Origin: Cherax quadricarinatus
Lineage: Eukaryota > Arthropoda > Malacostraca > Decapoda > Parastacidae
Reading direction: 5' to 3'
NCBI RefSeq assembly: GCF_038502225.1
Contig: NC_091293.1
Span: 14,917,061-14,981,060 of the forward strand
Length of the DNA stretch: 64,000 nt
Positions within the stretch are counted from its first letter, which is position 1. Every line of letters starts with the position of its first letter. The translations under genes were made by a program, and so were the position numbers. Below the pieces are notes generated by a model. It saw only the letters and a program-made list of their open reading frames with translations. It was not told the origin of the DNA and did no database searches. Below are positions 47,045 through 60,639 of this stretch, piece after piece.

Positions 47045-47870
47045 ATTTGACATAGACAGGACATAAATCATAGCACTGTTTCATCATTTGCAAAAAATTC
47101 TAGAATTTGTAAGAAAGTGGCATCCATAGGTGGCACAACGAACCCCCTAGCTGATATAAACCAAGTCGTCCAGTGGGCCACTGAAAAGAACATGTTCAGT
47201 GTGGACAAATTTTAGCCACTAAATCACTGAAAAATGGCGGAAATAAAACAATATCCAAATACAAGACAAGCTCAAACCTCTCAAAAGAAACCAAGTCAAA
47301 TGTGAGAGACATGGGAGTGATAATGTAAGAAGATCTCACGCTCAAAGATTACAACAATGCAATTATCCCAAGTGCAAGAAAAAATGATAGGTTGGATAAC
47401 TAGAACCTTTAAAACAAGAGATACCACACTAATAATGAAACTTTTCAGGTCACTCGTCCTCTCTAGGTTGGAATATTGCTGTCTACTAGTGACCCCTTTC
47501 AAAGTAGGTGAAATTGCTGAGCTGCAAAATGTACTGAAAACCTTCACAACATCTAAATTGCTGGAAGATCTTGAAATATCTAAAGCTGTACTCCTTAGAA
47601 TTAAGGCAGAAAAGATACAATATAATCTAGACCTCGAAGATACTGGAGGAATAGGTCCCAAACTTGAACATCGAAATTGCTAATTATGAACACAAGAGGC
47701 TTGACAGACGGTGCAAAATAACATAATGAAAAGCAAGGGAGCAATGAGTACACTGAGAGAAAACTCAGAGGTGTTAACCCGTTATCGGGGATTGCCAACA
47801 ACACCCCTTAGCTTAGGTCTTCAAGAGAAAACTCGACATATTCCTAAAATAAAAAAAAATTGATCAACTG
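47045..47870 (+). mobile_element. CR1/Jockey-like LINE post-RT fragment, different family
   Basis: 47110-47215 gives SIGGTTNPLADINQVVQWAT and KNMFSVDKF, the segment after the RT palm. 47357-47683 is open: VQEKMIGWITRTFKTRDTTL, MKLFRSLVLSRLEYCCLLVT, FKVGEIAELQNVLKTFTTSK. This is homologous in layout to the post-RT domain of the other CR1 copies but clearly another family. Frames break near 47230 and 47690. Confidence 0.8.
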
Positions 47871-48000
47871 GCTTGTGGTACATAAATTAGACTGCCGGTG
47901 GAGGGCACTAACAGCTTCAGCGATCAGGCCAGCAACCGACTGTGACCTCCGGAAGCGACTCCATGTAAACTCCAGATAGTCATTATTCTGACTCCCCCTC

Positions 48001-48109
<109 letters not shown>

Positions 48110-48237
48110 TCTCACTTTGTCTCTCTCTCTAGTTTCCTATCCCTTTCCCTCGCTTTCTCTTACCCTAATGCCATTTTTAATTCTTTGTATCTCTCTCCAT
48201 CCCACTCACACCCTCCCCTCTATGCATATTCAGACTG

Positions 48238-48376
48238 GCCATCCTCCTCCTCTTTCTCCTCCTCCTCCTGTTCCTCCTTCTCCCCCTCCTCCTCTACCTC
48301 CTCCTCCTCCTCCACGTCATCCTCCTCAACCTCCGCCTCCTCCTCCACCTCCTCCTCCACCTCCTCCTCCTCGTGC
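48238..48376. repeat. (CTC)n polypyrimidine tract
   Basis: CTC/CTT triplet array of about 139 bp. The Pro-rich and Ser-rich frames within it are repeat artefacts. Confidence 0.95.
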
Positions 48377-49207
48377 TCCCTCGAACAAATGTGAACGAAC
48401 TTGCATAATAAGCGTCAGGTATTGGAGAGTCTTGTGTGGTGAATGTGTTTCCCAGGCAAACACATTCTCTAGCCTCCCCATAATTGAATAATACTCTCCC
48501 GGTATAAAATACTTGCTCTGTGTTTCTTTCTCTCTGTGTGTCTCTCTCACCGTCTCTCTGTTTCTTTCTGTCTCTGTTCGTATGTCTGTCTTTCTCCACT
48601 GATACCAAATTTAATTCAACTTTTTATATAATTCCTTCTTATATTCTAAGTTATGATTCCATGTATATGACTGGATATGACGGTTTCATAGGATAAAAGA
48701 AACAGCGGAGACATGATAATTTACAAGGTATCAGAAGCTTTCCCAGTGTCCACCGGTGTACGTATACCGAGAGGAGCATCATATCCAATATATACACACA
48801 TACTTGAAGGATATAGTAATCCTTACTTTGATGGATTCAAAGTTCTCTTGACTAGTGGTGAGGAGGGACGCGTATAACCTTAACGACCATCGTGCAGTCG
48901 ATTGGTTTGAAACCCAATTAACTAAACAAGTGTTTATCTTCCCTGTTTACCCAGGAATATGTTAAGCTTAGATGTTAAACCCGCGTTGAATTTCCCGCAG
49001 AGTTTATTCCCACTGGGACGCTGCCACTCAGGAGGGAAAAAAGTAAGTGTCAGAAGGAGCTTCTATTGGGACAGAGTTTCGTTGTGCGACTTGATGAAGC
49101 TCTTCACTCAGCACAACGTTGTCCTAAGTAAAAGCTTGTTCAATATTTTGCGTATTTTCTTCAGTTTTATCGGTATTTGAATATTTGTAGTAATAATACA
49201 AACATTA
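48377..49207. other. Spacer, nothing recognised
   Basis: Unique-looking sequence with no frame above 75 codons that shows a domain. Confidence 0.35.
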
Positions 49208-49490
49208 TTGACGAATTAGACACAGGTGCAACATCTGGGTATCTTGTGGACGCTCCGCCATCCATTGACTTTATCATTACAATACATGGAAATAATCCGA
49301 AAACTAGAAATATATACAGCAGAGAGTGGAAGATGCGGGACTGATTACCTAATCTTTCACTGTCTGCTGTATATGTTTCAACAGTTTTCACAATATGTCC
49401 AATTATTGTATTGATAAAGTCACTAGATGGCGAGAACTTGACAAAGTAAAGATATCCAGATATTGCACAAGTGTCTAATTCATCATTTTG
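49208..49490. mobile_element. Foldback element F5 (F1-related), ~280 bp
   Basis: The ends GACGAATTAGACACAGGTGC and CAAGTGTCTAATTCATC are inverted copies. GTGCAACATCTGGGTATCTT corresponds to the inverted AAAGATATCCAGATATTGCA. The terminal 40 bp resemble those of F1 (AATTAGACACATGTGCAACT). On the plus strand the right arm has TTGATAA (49411-49417), A, GTCA-CTAGA-TGGC, then GAGA where F1 has GAAA. Arms are diverged, so this is an old copy. Confidence 0.75.
49411..49435 (+). ncRNA. Decayed hammerhead-like core in F5
   Basis: UUGAUAA - A - 4-bp stem (one G-U) - GAGA. The GAAA box is mutated, so it is expected to be inactive. Confidence 0.3.
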
Positions 49491-49506
49491 TCGATATTGC
49501 AAACCA

Positions 49507-49516
49507 ATTATATATA

Positions 49517-49606
<90 letters not shown>
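49507..49606. repeat. (TA)n microsatellite
   Basis: About 100 bp of TA directly abutting the 22-bp minisatellite. Confidence 0.98.
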
Positions 49607-49611
<5 letters not shown>

Positions 49612-52600
49612 ACACGGCCATGTGAATATAATAACACAGCCATGTGATAACACAGCCATGTGAATATAATAACACGGCCATGTGAATATGATAACACGGC
49701 CATGTGAATATGATAACACGGCCATGTGAATATGATAACACGGCCATGTGAATATGATAACACGGCCATGTGAATATAATAACACGGCCATGTGAATATG
49801 ATAACACGGCCATGTGAATATGATAACACGGCCATGTGAATATGATAACACGACCATGTGAATATGATAACACGTCCATGTGAATGTGATAACACGGCCA
49901 TGTGAATATGATAACACGTCCATGTGAATGTGATAACACGGCCATGTGAATGTGATAACACAGCCATGTGAATATAATAACACGGCCATGTGAATATGAT
50001 AACACGGCCATGTGAATATGATAACACGGCCATGTGAATATGATAACACAGCCAAGTGAATATAATAACACAGCCATGTGAATATGATAACACGGCCATG
50101 TGAATATGATAACACGGCCATGTGAATATAATAACACAGCCATGTGAATATGATAACACAGCCATGTGAATATAATAACACAGTAATGTGAATATGATAA
50201 CACAGTCATGTGAATGTGATAACACGGCCATGTGAATATGATAACACGGCCATGTGAATATGATAACACGGCCATGTGAATATGATAACACAGCCATGTG
50301 AATATAATAACACGGCCATGTGAATATGATAACACGGCCATGTGAATATGATAACACAGCCATGTGAATATAATAACACAGCCATGTGAATATAATAACA
50401 CAGCCATGTGAATATGATAACACAGCCATGTGAATATAATAACACAGCTATGTGAATATGATAACACAGCCATGTGAATATAATAACACAGCCATGTGAA
50501 TATAATAACACAGCCATGTGAATATGATAACACGGCCATGTGAATATAATAACACAGCCATGTGAATATAATAACACAGCCATGTGAATATAATAACACA
50601 GCCATGTGAATATGATAACACGGCCATGTGAATATAATAACACAGCCATGTGAATATAATAACAGAGCCATGTGAATATAATAACACAGCCATGTGAATA
50701 TAATAACACAGCCATGTGAATATGATAACACAGCCATGTGAATATAATAACACAGTAATGTGAATATGATAACACAGTCATGTGAATGTGATAACACAGC
50801 CAAGTGAATATGATAACACGGCCATGTGAATGTAATAACACGGCCATGTGAATGTGATAACGCGGCCAGGTGAATGTGATAACACAGCCATGTGAATATG
50901 ATAACACAGCCATGTGAATATGATAACACGGCCATGTGAATATGATAACACGGCCATGTGAATGTGATAACACGGCCATGTGAATATAATAACACGGCCA
51001 TGTGAATATGATAACACGGCCATGTGAATATGATAACACGGCCATGCGAATATGATAACACGGCCATGTGAATATAATAACACGGCCATGTGAATATGAT
51101 AACACGGCCATGTGAATATAATAACACAGCCATGTGAATATAATAACACAGCCATGTGAATATGATAACACAGCCATGTGAATATAATAACACAGCCATG
51201 TGAATATAATAACACAGCCATGTGAATATGATAACACAGCCATGTGAATATAATAACACAGCCATGTGAATATGATAACACAGCCATGTGAATATAATAA
51301 CACAGCCATGTGAATATAATAACACAGCCATGTGAATATGATAACACAGCCATGTGAATATAATAACACAGCCATGTGAATATAATAACACAGCCATGTG
51401 AATATAATAACACAGCCATGTGAATATAATAACACAGCCATGTGAATATGATAACACAGCCATGTGAATATAATAACACGGCCATGTGAATATGATAACA
51501 CGGCCATGTGAATATGATAACACGGCCATGTGAATATGATAACACGGCCATGTGAATATGATAACACGGCCATGTGAATATAATAACACGGCCATGTGAA
51601 TATGATAACACGGCCATGTGAATATGATAACACGGCCATGTGAATATGATAACACGACCATGTGAATATGATAACACGTCCATGTGAATGTGATAACACG
51701 GCCATGTGAATGTGATAACACAGCCATGTGAATATAATAACACGGCCATGTGAATATGATAACACGGCCATGTGAATATGATAACACGGCCATGTGAATA
51801 TGATAACACAGCCAAGTGAATATAATAACACAGCCATGTGAATATGATAACACGGCCATGTGAATATGATAACACGGCCATGTGAATATAATAACACAGC
51901 CATGTGAATATGATAACACAGCCATGTGAATATAATAACACAGTAATGTGAATATGATAACACAGTCATGTGAATGTGATAACACGGCCATGTGAATATG
52001 ATAACACGGCCATGTGAATATGATAACACGGCCATGTGAATATGATAACACGGCCATGTGAATATAATAACACGGCCATGTGAATATGATAACACGGCCA
52101 TGTGAATATGATAACACAGCCATGTGAATATAATAACACAGCCATGTGAATATAATAACACAGCCATGTGAATATGATAACACAGCCATGTGAATATAAT
52201 AACACAGCTATGTGAATATGATAACACAGCCATGTGAATATAATAACACAGCCATGTGAATATAATAACACAGCCATGTGAATATGATAACACGGCCATG
52301 TGAATATAATAACACAGCCATGTGAATATAATAACACAGCCATGTGAATATAATAACACAGCCATGTGAATATGATAACACGGCCATGTGAATATAATAA
52401 CACAGCCATGTGAATATAATAACAGAGCCATGTGAATATAATAACACAGCCATGTGAATATAATAACACAGCCATGTGAATATGATAACACAGCCATGTG
52501 AATATAATAACACAGTAATGTGAATATGATAACACAGTCATGTGAATGTGATAACACAGCCATGTGAATATGATAACACGGCCATGTGAATGTAATAACA

Positions 52601-55600
52601 CGGCCATGTGAATGTGATAACGCGGCCAGGTGAATGTGATAACACAGCCATGTGAATATGATAACACAGCCATGTGAATATGATAACACGGCCATGTGAA
52701 TATGATAACACGGCCATGTGAATGTGATAACACGGCCATGTGAATATAATAACACGGCCATGTGAATATGATAACACGGCCATGTGAATATGATAACACG
52801 GCCATGCGAATATGATAACACGGCCATGTGAATATAATAACACGGCCATGTGAATATGATAACACGGCCATGTGAATATAATAACACAGCCATGTGAATA
52901 TAATAACACAGCCATGTGAATATGATAACACAGCCATGTGAATATAATAACACAGCCATGTGAATATAATAACACAGCCATGTGAATATGATAACACAGC
53001 CATGTGAATATAATAACACAGCCATGTGAATATGATAACACAGCCATGTGAATATAATAACACAGCCATGTGAATATAATAACACAGCCATGTGAATATG
53101 ATAACACAGCCATGTGAATATAATAACACAGCCATGTGAATATAATAACACAGCCACGTGAATATAATAACACAGCCATGTGAATATAATAACACAGCCA
53201 TGTGAATATGATAACACAGCCATGTGAATATAATAACACAGCCATGTGAATGTGATAACACAGCCATGTGAATATAATAACACAGCCATGTGAATATAAT
53301 AACACAGCCATGTGAATATGATAACACGGCCATGTGAATATAATAACACAGCCATGTGAATATAATAACACAGCCATGTGAATATAATAACACAGCCATG
53401 TGAATATGATAACACGGCCATGTGAATATGATAACACAGCCATGTGAATATAATAACACAGCCATGTGAATATAATAACACAGTCATGTGAATATGATAA
53501 CACGGCCATGTGAATATGATAACACAGCCATGTGAATATAATAACACAGCCATGTGAATATAATAACACAGCCATGTGAATATGATAACACAGCCATGTG
53601 AATATAATAACACAGCCATGTGAATATAATAACACAGCCACGTGAATATAATAACACAGCCATGTGAATATAATAACACAGCCATGTGAATATGATAACA
53701 CAGCCATGTGAATATAATAACACAGCCATGTGAATGTGATAACACAGCCATGTGAATATAATAACACAGCCATGTGAATATAATAACACAGCCATGTGAA
53801 TATGATAACACGGCCATGTGAATATAATAACACAGCCATGTGAATATAATAACACAGCCATGTGAATATAATAACACAGCCATGTGAATATGATAACACG
53901 GCCATGTGAATATGATAACACAGCCATGTGAATATAATAACACAGCCATGTGAATATAATAACACAGTCATGTGAATATAATAACACAGCCATGTGAATA
54001 TAATAACACAGTCATGTGAATATGATAACACGGCCATGTGAATATAATAACACAGCCATGTGAATATAATAACACAGCCATGTGAATATAATAACACAGC
54101 CATGTGAATATGATAACACGGATGTGAATATAATAACACAGCCATGTGAATATGATAACACGGCCATGTGAATATGATAACACAGCCATGTGAATATAAT
54201 AACACAGCCATGTGAATATAATAACACAGCCATGTGAATATGATAACACAGCCATGTGAATATAATAACACAGCCATGTGAATATAATAACACAGCCACG
54301 TGAATATAATAACACAGCCATGTGAATATAATAACACAGCTATGTGAATATGATAACACAGCCATGTGAATATAATAACACAGCCATGTGAATGTGATAA
54401 CACAGCCATGTGAATATAATAACACAGCCATGTGAATATAATAACACAGCCATGTGAATATGATAACACGGCCATGTGAATATAATAACACAGCCATGTG
54501 AATATAATAACACAGCCATGTGAATATAATAACACAGCCATGTGAATATGATAACACGGCCATGTGAATATGATAACACAGCCATGTGAATATAATAACA
54601 CAGCCATGTGAATATAATAACACAGTCATGTGAATATGATAACACGGCCATGTGAATATGATAACACAGCCATGTGAATATAATAACACAGCCATGTGAA
54701 TATAATAACACAGCCATGTGAATATGATAACACGGATGTGAATATAATAACACAGCCATGTGAATATGATAACACGGCCATGTGAATATGATAACACAGC
54801 CATGTGAATATAATAACACAGCCATGTGAATATGATAACACGGCCATGTGAATATGATAACACGGCCATGTGAATATAATAACAGCCATGTGAATATGGT
54901 AACACAGCCATGTGAATATAATAACACAGCCATGTGAATATGATAACACGGCCATGTGAATATAATAACACGGCCATGTGAATATGATAACACGGCCATG
55001 TAAATGTGATAACACAGCCATGTGAATATAATAACACAGCCATGTGAATATAATAACACAGCCATGTGAATATTATAACACGGCCATGTGAATATAATAA
55101 CACAGCCATGTGAATATAATAACACAGCCATGTGAATATAATAACACAGCCATGTGAATATAATAACACAGCCATGTGAATATAATAACACAGCCATGTG
55201 AATATGATAACACGGACATGTGAATATGATAACACAGCCATGCGAATATAATAACACAGCCATGTGAATATAATAACACAACCATGTGAATATGATAACA
55301 CGGCCATGTGAATATGATAACACAGCCATGTGAATATAATAACACAGCCATGTGAATATAATAACACAGCCATGTGAATATGAAAACACAGCCATGTGAA
55401 TATAATAACATAGCCATGTGAATATAATAACACAGCCATGTGAATGTGATAACACAGCCATGTGAATATAATAACACAGCCATGTGAATATGATAACACG
55501 GCCATGTGAATATAATAACACAGCCATGTGAATATGATAACATAGCCATGTGAATATAATAACACAGCCATGTGAATATAATAACACAGCCATGTGAATA

Positions 55601-56068
55601 TGATAACACGGCCATGTGAATATGATATCACAGCCATGTGAATATAATAACACAGCCATGTGAATATGATAACACGGCCATGTGAATATGATAACACGGC
55701 CATGTGTATATAATAACACAGCCATGCGAATATGGTAACACAGCCATGTGAATATGATATCACAGCCATGTGAATATAATAACACAGCCATGTGAATATG
55801 ATAACACGGCCATGTGAATATGATAACACGGCCATGTAAATGTGATAACACAGCCATGTGAATATGATAACACGGATGTGAATATGATAACACGGCCATG
55901 TGAATATGACAACACGGTCATCTGAATATGACAACACGGTCATGTGAATATGACAACACGGTCATGTGAATATGACAACACGGTCATGTGAATATGACAA
56001 CACGGTCATGTGAATATGACAACACGGTCATGTGAATATGACAACATGGTCATGTGAATATGACAACA
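49607..56068. repeat. 22-bp minisatellite array, ~294 units, with higher-order repeats
   Basis: The unit is AATATRATAACACRGCCATGTG (R = A or G). It runs 6.46 kb with few indels. Two-bp deletions (CACGGATGTG at 54117, 54732 and 55872) are rare. Long stretches recur at an offset of exactly 1,760 bp (80 units): CAGTAATG at 50181/51941 and 50753/52513, CGCGGCCAGG at 50861/52621. A 572-bp (26-unit) step is nested inside. The last ~150 bp (55905-56060) are a variant unit with GACAACACGGTCATGTG. Because 22 is not a multiple of 3 and the unit lacks stops on the minus strand, all three minus frames stay open for kilobases. Those are not genes. Confidence 0.97.
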
Positions 56069-56195
56069 TTGTGTATTAGCTTGATGACACACTGATGTGA
56101 ATAACAACGACAGCAATAACAACAACGACGACAAGAACAACAGCAATACTAACAACCAAAACATCAGTAACAACAATAATAATAATATTACTGAC
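56069..56195. repeat. (AAC)/(AAT)-rich low-complexity DNA
   Basis: Degenerate AAC/AAT triplets between the two minisatellites. Confidence 0.8.
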
Positions 56196-56640
56196 AACAT
56201 CAATACTAACAAGTACAACATCAATACTAACAAGTACAACATCAATACTAACAAGTACAACATCAATACTAACAAGTACAACATCAATACTAACAAGTAC
56301 AACATCAATACTAACAAGTACAACATCAATACTAACAAGTACAACATCAATACTAACAAGTACAACATCAATACTAACAAGTACAACATCAATACTAACA
56401 AGTACAACATCAATACTAACAAGTACAACATCAATACTAACAAGTACAACATCAATACTAACAAGTACAACATCAATACTAACAAGTACAACATCAATAC
56501 TAACAAGTACAACATCAATACTAACAAGTACAACATCAATACTAACAAGTACAACATCAATACTAACAAGTACAACATCAATACTAACAAGTACAACATC
56601 AATACTAACAAGTACTACATCAATAGTAACAAGTACAACA
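56196..56640. repeat. 21-bp minisatellite, ~21 near-identical units
   Basis: The unit AACATCAATACTAACAAGTA plus C is repeated about 21 times with almost no differences except in the last two units. This indicates recent expansion. As 21 is a multiple of 3, both strands show long heptapeptide-repeat frames; no promoter or splice context supports coding. Confidence 0.97.
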
Positions 56641-57625
<985 letters not shown>

Positions 57626-57668
57626 TAGAACTGAGCCCAAAATGACAGCGATAATGATAGTGACGATG

Positions 57669-58185
57669 ACATAAGAACATAAGAAAGAAGGAACACTGCA
57701 GCAGGACTAATGGCCCATGCCAGGCAGGTTCAAGTCACCTTCCTGCTTAAGCCACTGACCCAAGCTAGTCAGGTCCACGTCACATACATTTCAAAAGGAA
57801 AGAGCGCTACATCAAACTTATTAGCACAAGCTAGTTAGGTTTAACTCACGCACACTCATGTATTTATCTAACCTTTTTTTAAAACTACACGTTTTAGCTT
57901 CTAGACGGTACTCGGGAGTTTGTTCCACTCATCCACAAGTCTGTTACTAAACCACTGTTTTCCTATATCCTTACTGAATCAAAAATTTTTCCAACTTGAA
58001 ACTATTGCTGCGAGTCCTGTCTTGGCTAGAAATTTTCAGCACGCTATTTACATCCCCTTTATTTATTCCTGTTTTCCAATTATACACGTCAGTCATATTC
58101 CGCCTAATTCTACGATTTCCAGAGAGTGCAGATTCAGGGCCCTCAGTCTATCCTCGTACAGAAGATTTCTGATGCATGGGATCAT
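57669..58185 (-). mobile_element. CR1-like LINE 3' end (same family as 24905-27425)
   Basis: The plus strand starts ACATAAGAACATAAGAAAG (two CATAAGAA octamers) followed by GGAACACTGCAGCAGGACTA and GGCCCATGCCAGGCAGGTTC. These are the reverse complement of the 3' end at 27300-27425. Further in, GTTTGTTCCACTCATCCACA, CAGTGCTTTC-equivalent AACCACTGTTTTCCTATATC and TCTATCCTCGTACAGAAGAT match the reading frame of the other copy. No frame is open. Confidence 0.9.
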
Positions 58186-59727
58186 GATTGATGATGAGTG
58201 AAGATGACAGTGACGATGACAGTGACGATGACAGTGTAGATGATAGTGACGATGACAGTGACGATGACAGTGATGATGATAGGGACGATGACAGTGCTGA
58301 TGACAGTGACGATGACAGTGATGATAACAGGGACGATGACAGTGATGATGAGAGTGCTGATGACAGTGATGACAATGATGATGACAGTGATGATAACAGT
58401 AACGATGAGAGTGATGATTACAGTGATGATGACAGTGACGATGACAGTGATGATTACAGTGATGATGACAGTGATGATGACAGTGATGATGGCAGTGACG
58501 ATGACAGTGATGATAACAATGACGATGAAAGTGTTGATGACAGTGGTGATGACAGTGACGATGACAGTGATGATGAGAGTGACGATGACAGTGTTGATGA
58601 CAGTGACGATGACAGTGATGATGACAGTGATGATGACAGCGACGATGACAGTGATGATGACAGTGATGATCACAGTGACGATGACAGTGATGATGACAGC
58701 GACGATGACAGTGATGATGACAGTAGCGATGACAGTGATGATGAGTGTGCTGATGGAAGTGACGATGATAGTGATGATGTCAGTGATGATGTCAGTGACG
58801 ATGGCAGTGATGATGACAGTGACGATGACAGTGATGATGAGAGTGACGATGATAGTGACCATGACAATGATGATGGCAGTGACGATGGCAGTGATAATAA
58901 CAGTGGCAATGACATTGATGAAGACAGTAACGATGACAGTGGTGATGGCAGTGATGATGACAATGATGATTAGTGTCCATGACAGTGATGGTGACAGTGA
59001 CGATGATAGTGACAGTGACAGTGCCCATGACAGTGACGATGACAGTGATGATGACAGTGACGATGACAGTGATGATGAGAGTGACGATGATAGTGACCAT
59101 GACAATGATGATGGCAGTGACGATGGCAGTGATAATAACAGTGGCAATGACATTGATGAAGACAGTAACGATGACAGTGGTGATGGCAGTGATGATGACA
59201 ATGATGATTAGTGTCCATGACAGTGATGGTGACAGTGACGATGATAGTGACAGTGACAGTGCCCATGACAGTGACGATGACAGTGATGATGACAGTGACG
59301 ATGACAGTAACGATGACAGTGACGATGACAGTGGTAATGACAGTTATGATAACAGTGATAATGAGCGACGATGTCATTGATGATGACAGTGACGATGACA
59401 GTGATGATGGGAGTGCTGATGGCAGTGACGATGGCAGTGATGATGACAGTGATGATGACTGACGATGATAGTGATGATGACGGTGCCGAAGACAGTGTTG
59501 ATGACAGTGAGATGACAGTGACGATGACAGTGGTGATGAGGACAATGATGATGACAGTGACGATGACATTGAAAATGGCAGTGACGACAGTGATGATGGG
59601 AGTGCTGATGGCAGTGACGATAACAGTGATAATGACAGTGACTATGAGTGTTAATGACAGTGACGATGACAGTGCCGATGGCAGTGATGATGACAGTGAC
59701 GATGACAGTGACGATGACAGCGAGTAA
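58186..59727. repeat. 12-bp minisatellite (GATGAYGACAGT), ~1.5 kb, with 238-bp duplication
   Basis: Units GATGACAGTGAC/GATGATGACAGT recur about 125 times with substitutions. The block around TAGTGTCCATGACAGTGATG occurs at 58971 and again at 59209, and the sequence on both sides matches over about 238 bp each. This is a recent segmental duplication. The plus frame at 58188-58973 encodes 261 residues of (SDD)n-type acidic repeat starting MMMSEDDSDDDSDDDS; no signal peptide precedes it and it ends at the TAG that is itself duplicated. It is treated as repeat DNA. Confidence 0.93.
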
Positions 59728-60238
59728 TCCTTCGTAAATTATTGCATTAGTGTAATCAAAATTATAATTTAAATATAACTGTAATGTAATCGGTACTTGC
59801 GTGATCTATATTGCAATGTAATAAAGTCAGTAAATGTAATTATTTCTGTAATATCACTTCAGTGAAAGCAATACTGCAGTGCAATCAGTGTTGGGATGCA
59901 ATCACTAGGGCAATTTAACAAACGCAATGTAGCAATAGTTACGTAACAACAGGAATGTCATGTGAGTAATGTAACAGGAGTAATGTAACTAAACATATAT
60001 AGTAAGAATGAAACAAGAGAAATGAAACAAGCGGTATGTAACAAAAGTAATTTAATAAGAGTAATGTAACTAGAAGAATGTGAAAATAATATAACAGCAG
60101 CAACGCTGTGATCCCCAGGCTTTTGTGCTCCTTGTACTGCAGGTGCTAGTGTTCAGTCGTGTTCTCTGTCTCTCGTATTTTATATATTTACCATGTGCCT
60201 TGTATATCCATTATGTGCTCTGTGCATTCGCCATTTTC
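59728..60238. other. Spacer with a degenerate GTAATGTAAC repeat
   Basis: 59740-60110 is rich in diverged GTAATGTAAYAA-like words (at least 12 recognisable), so it is probably an ancient tandem array. No gene was recognised. Confidence 0.5.
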
Positions 60239-60371
<133 letters not shown>

Positions 60372-60639
60372 ATGTAACGACAAAGTAATTTTTTTATCCA
60401 GTTCAGAAACCAAATTGTTTGTTTTAATCAAGTTTTGATGGAATGATCACGAATCTGCGCTTGTTTTGTCTCTATCACATAAGGCATTTTGAAATCAATA
60501 CTTTGGCTATTTAAGTGTGAAGAATCATGTGATATATGTTACCTCGCATTCATAAGTATTATTTAATTCATAGGTATTAAGTGTGGTTTATACAATGACT
60601 AAATAACAAAACTAGCAGAAATTTCCATACCGTCATACA

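Noticed and set aside
48117..48491. Proline-rich protein
   Set aside because: Encoded by the CTC/CCT polypyrimidine tract; frames on both strands are low-complexity only.
49483..55943. Minus-strand open frames up to 1,247 codons with a 22-residue repeat (CVIIFTW-type)
   Set aside because: They follow from a 22-bp tandem repeat without stop codons in any minus frame; all three frames are open with the same peptide, which is not how a gene behaves.
49607..56068. CRISPR array
   Set aside because: Units are directly contiguous with no unique spacers, and the DNA is eukaryotic.
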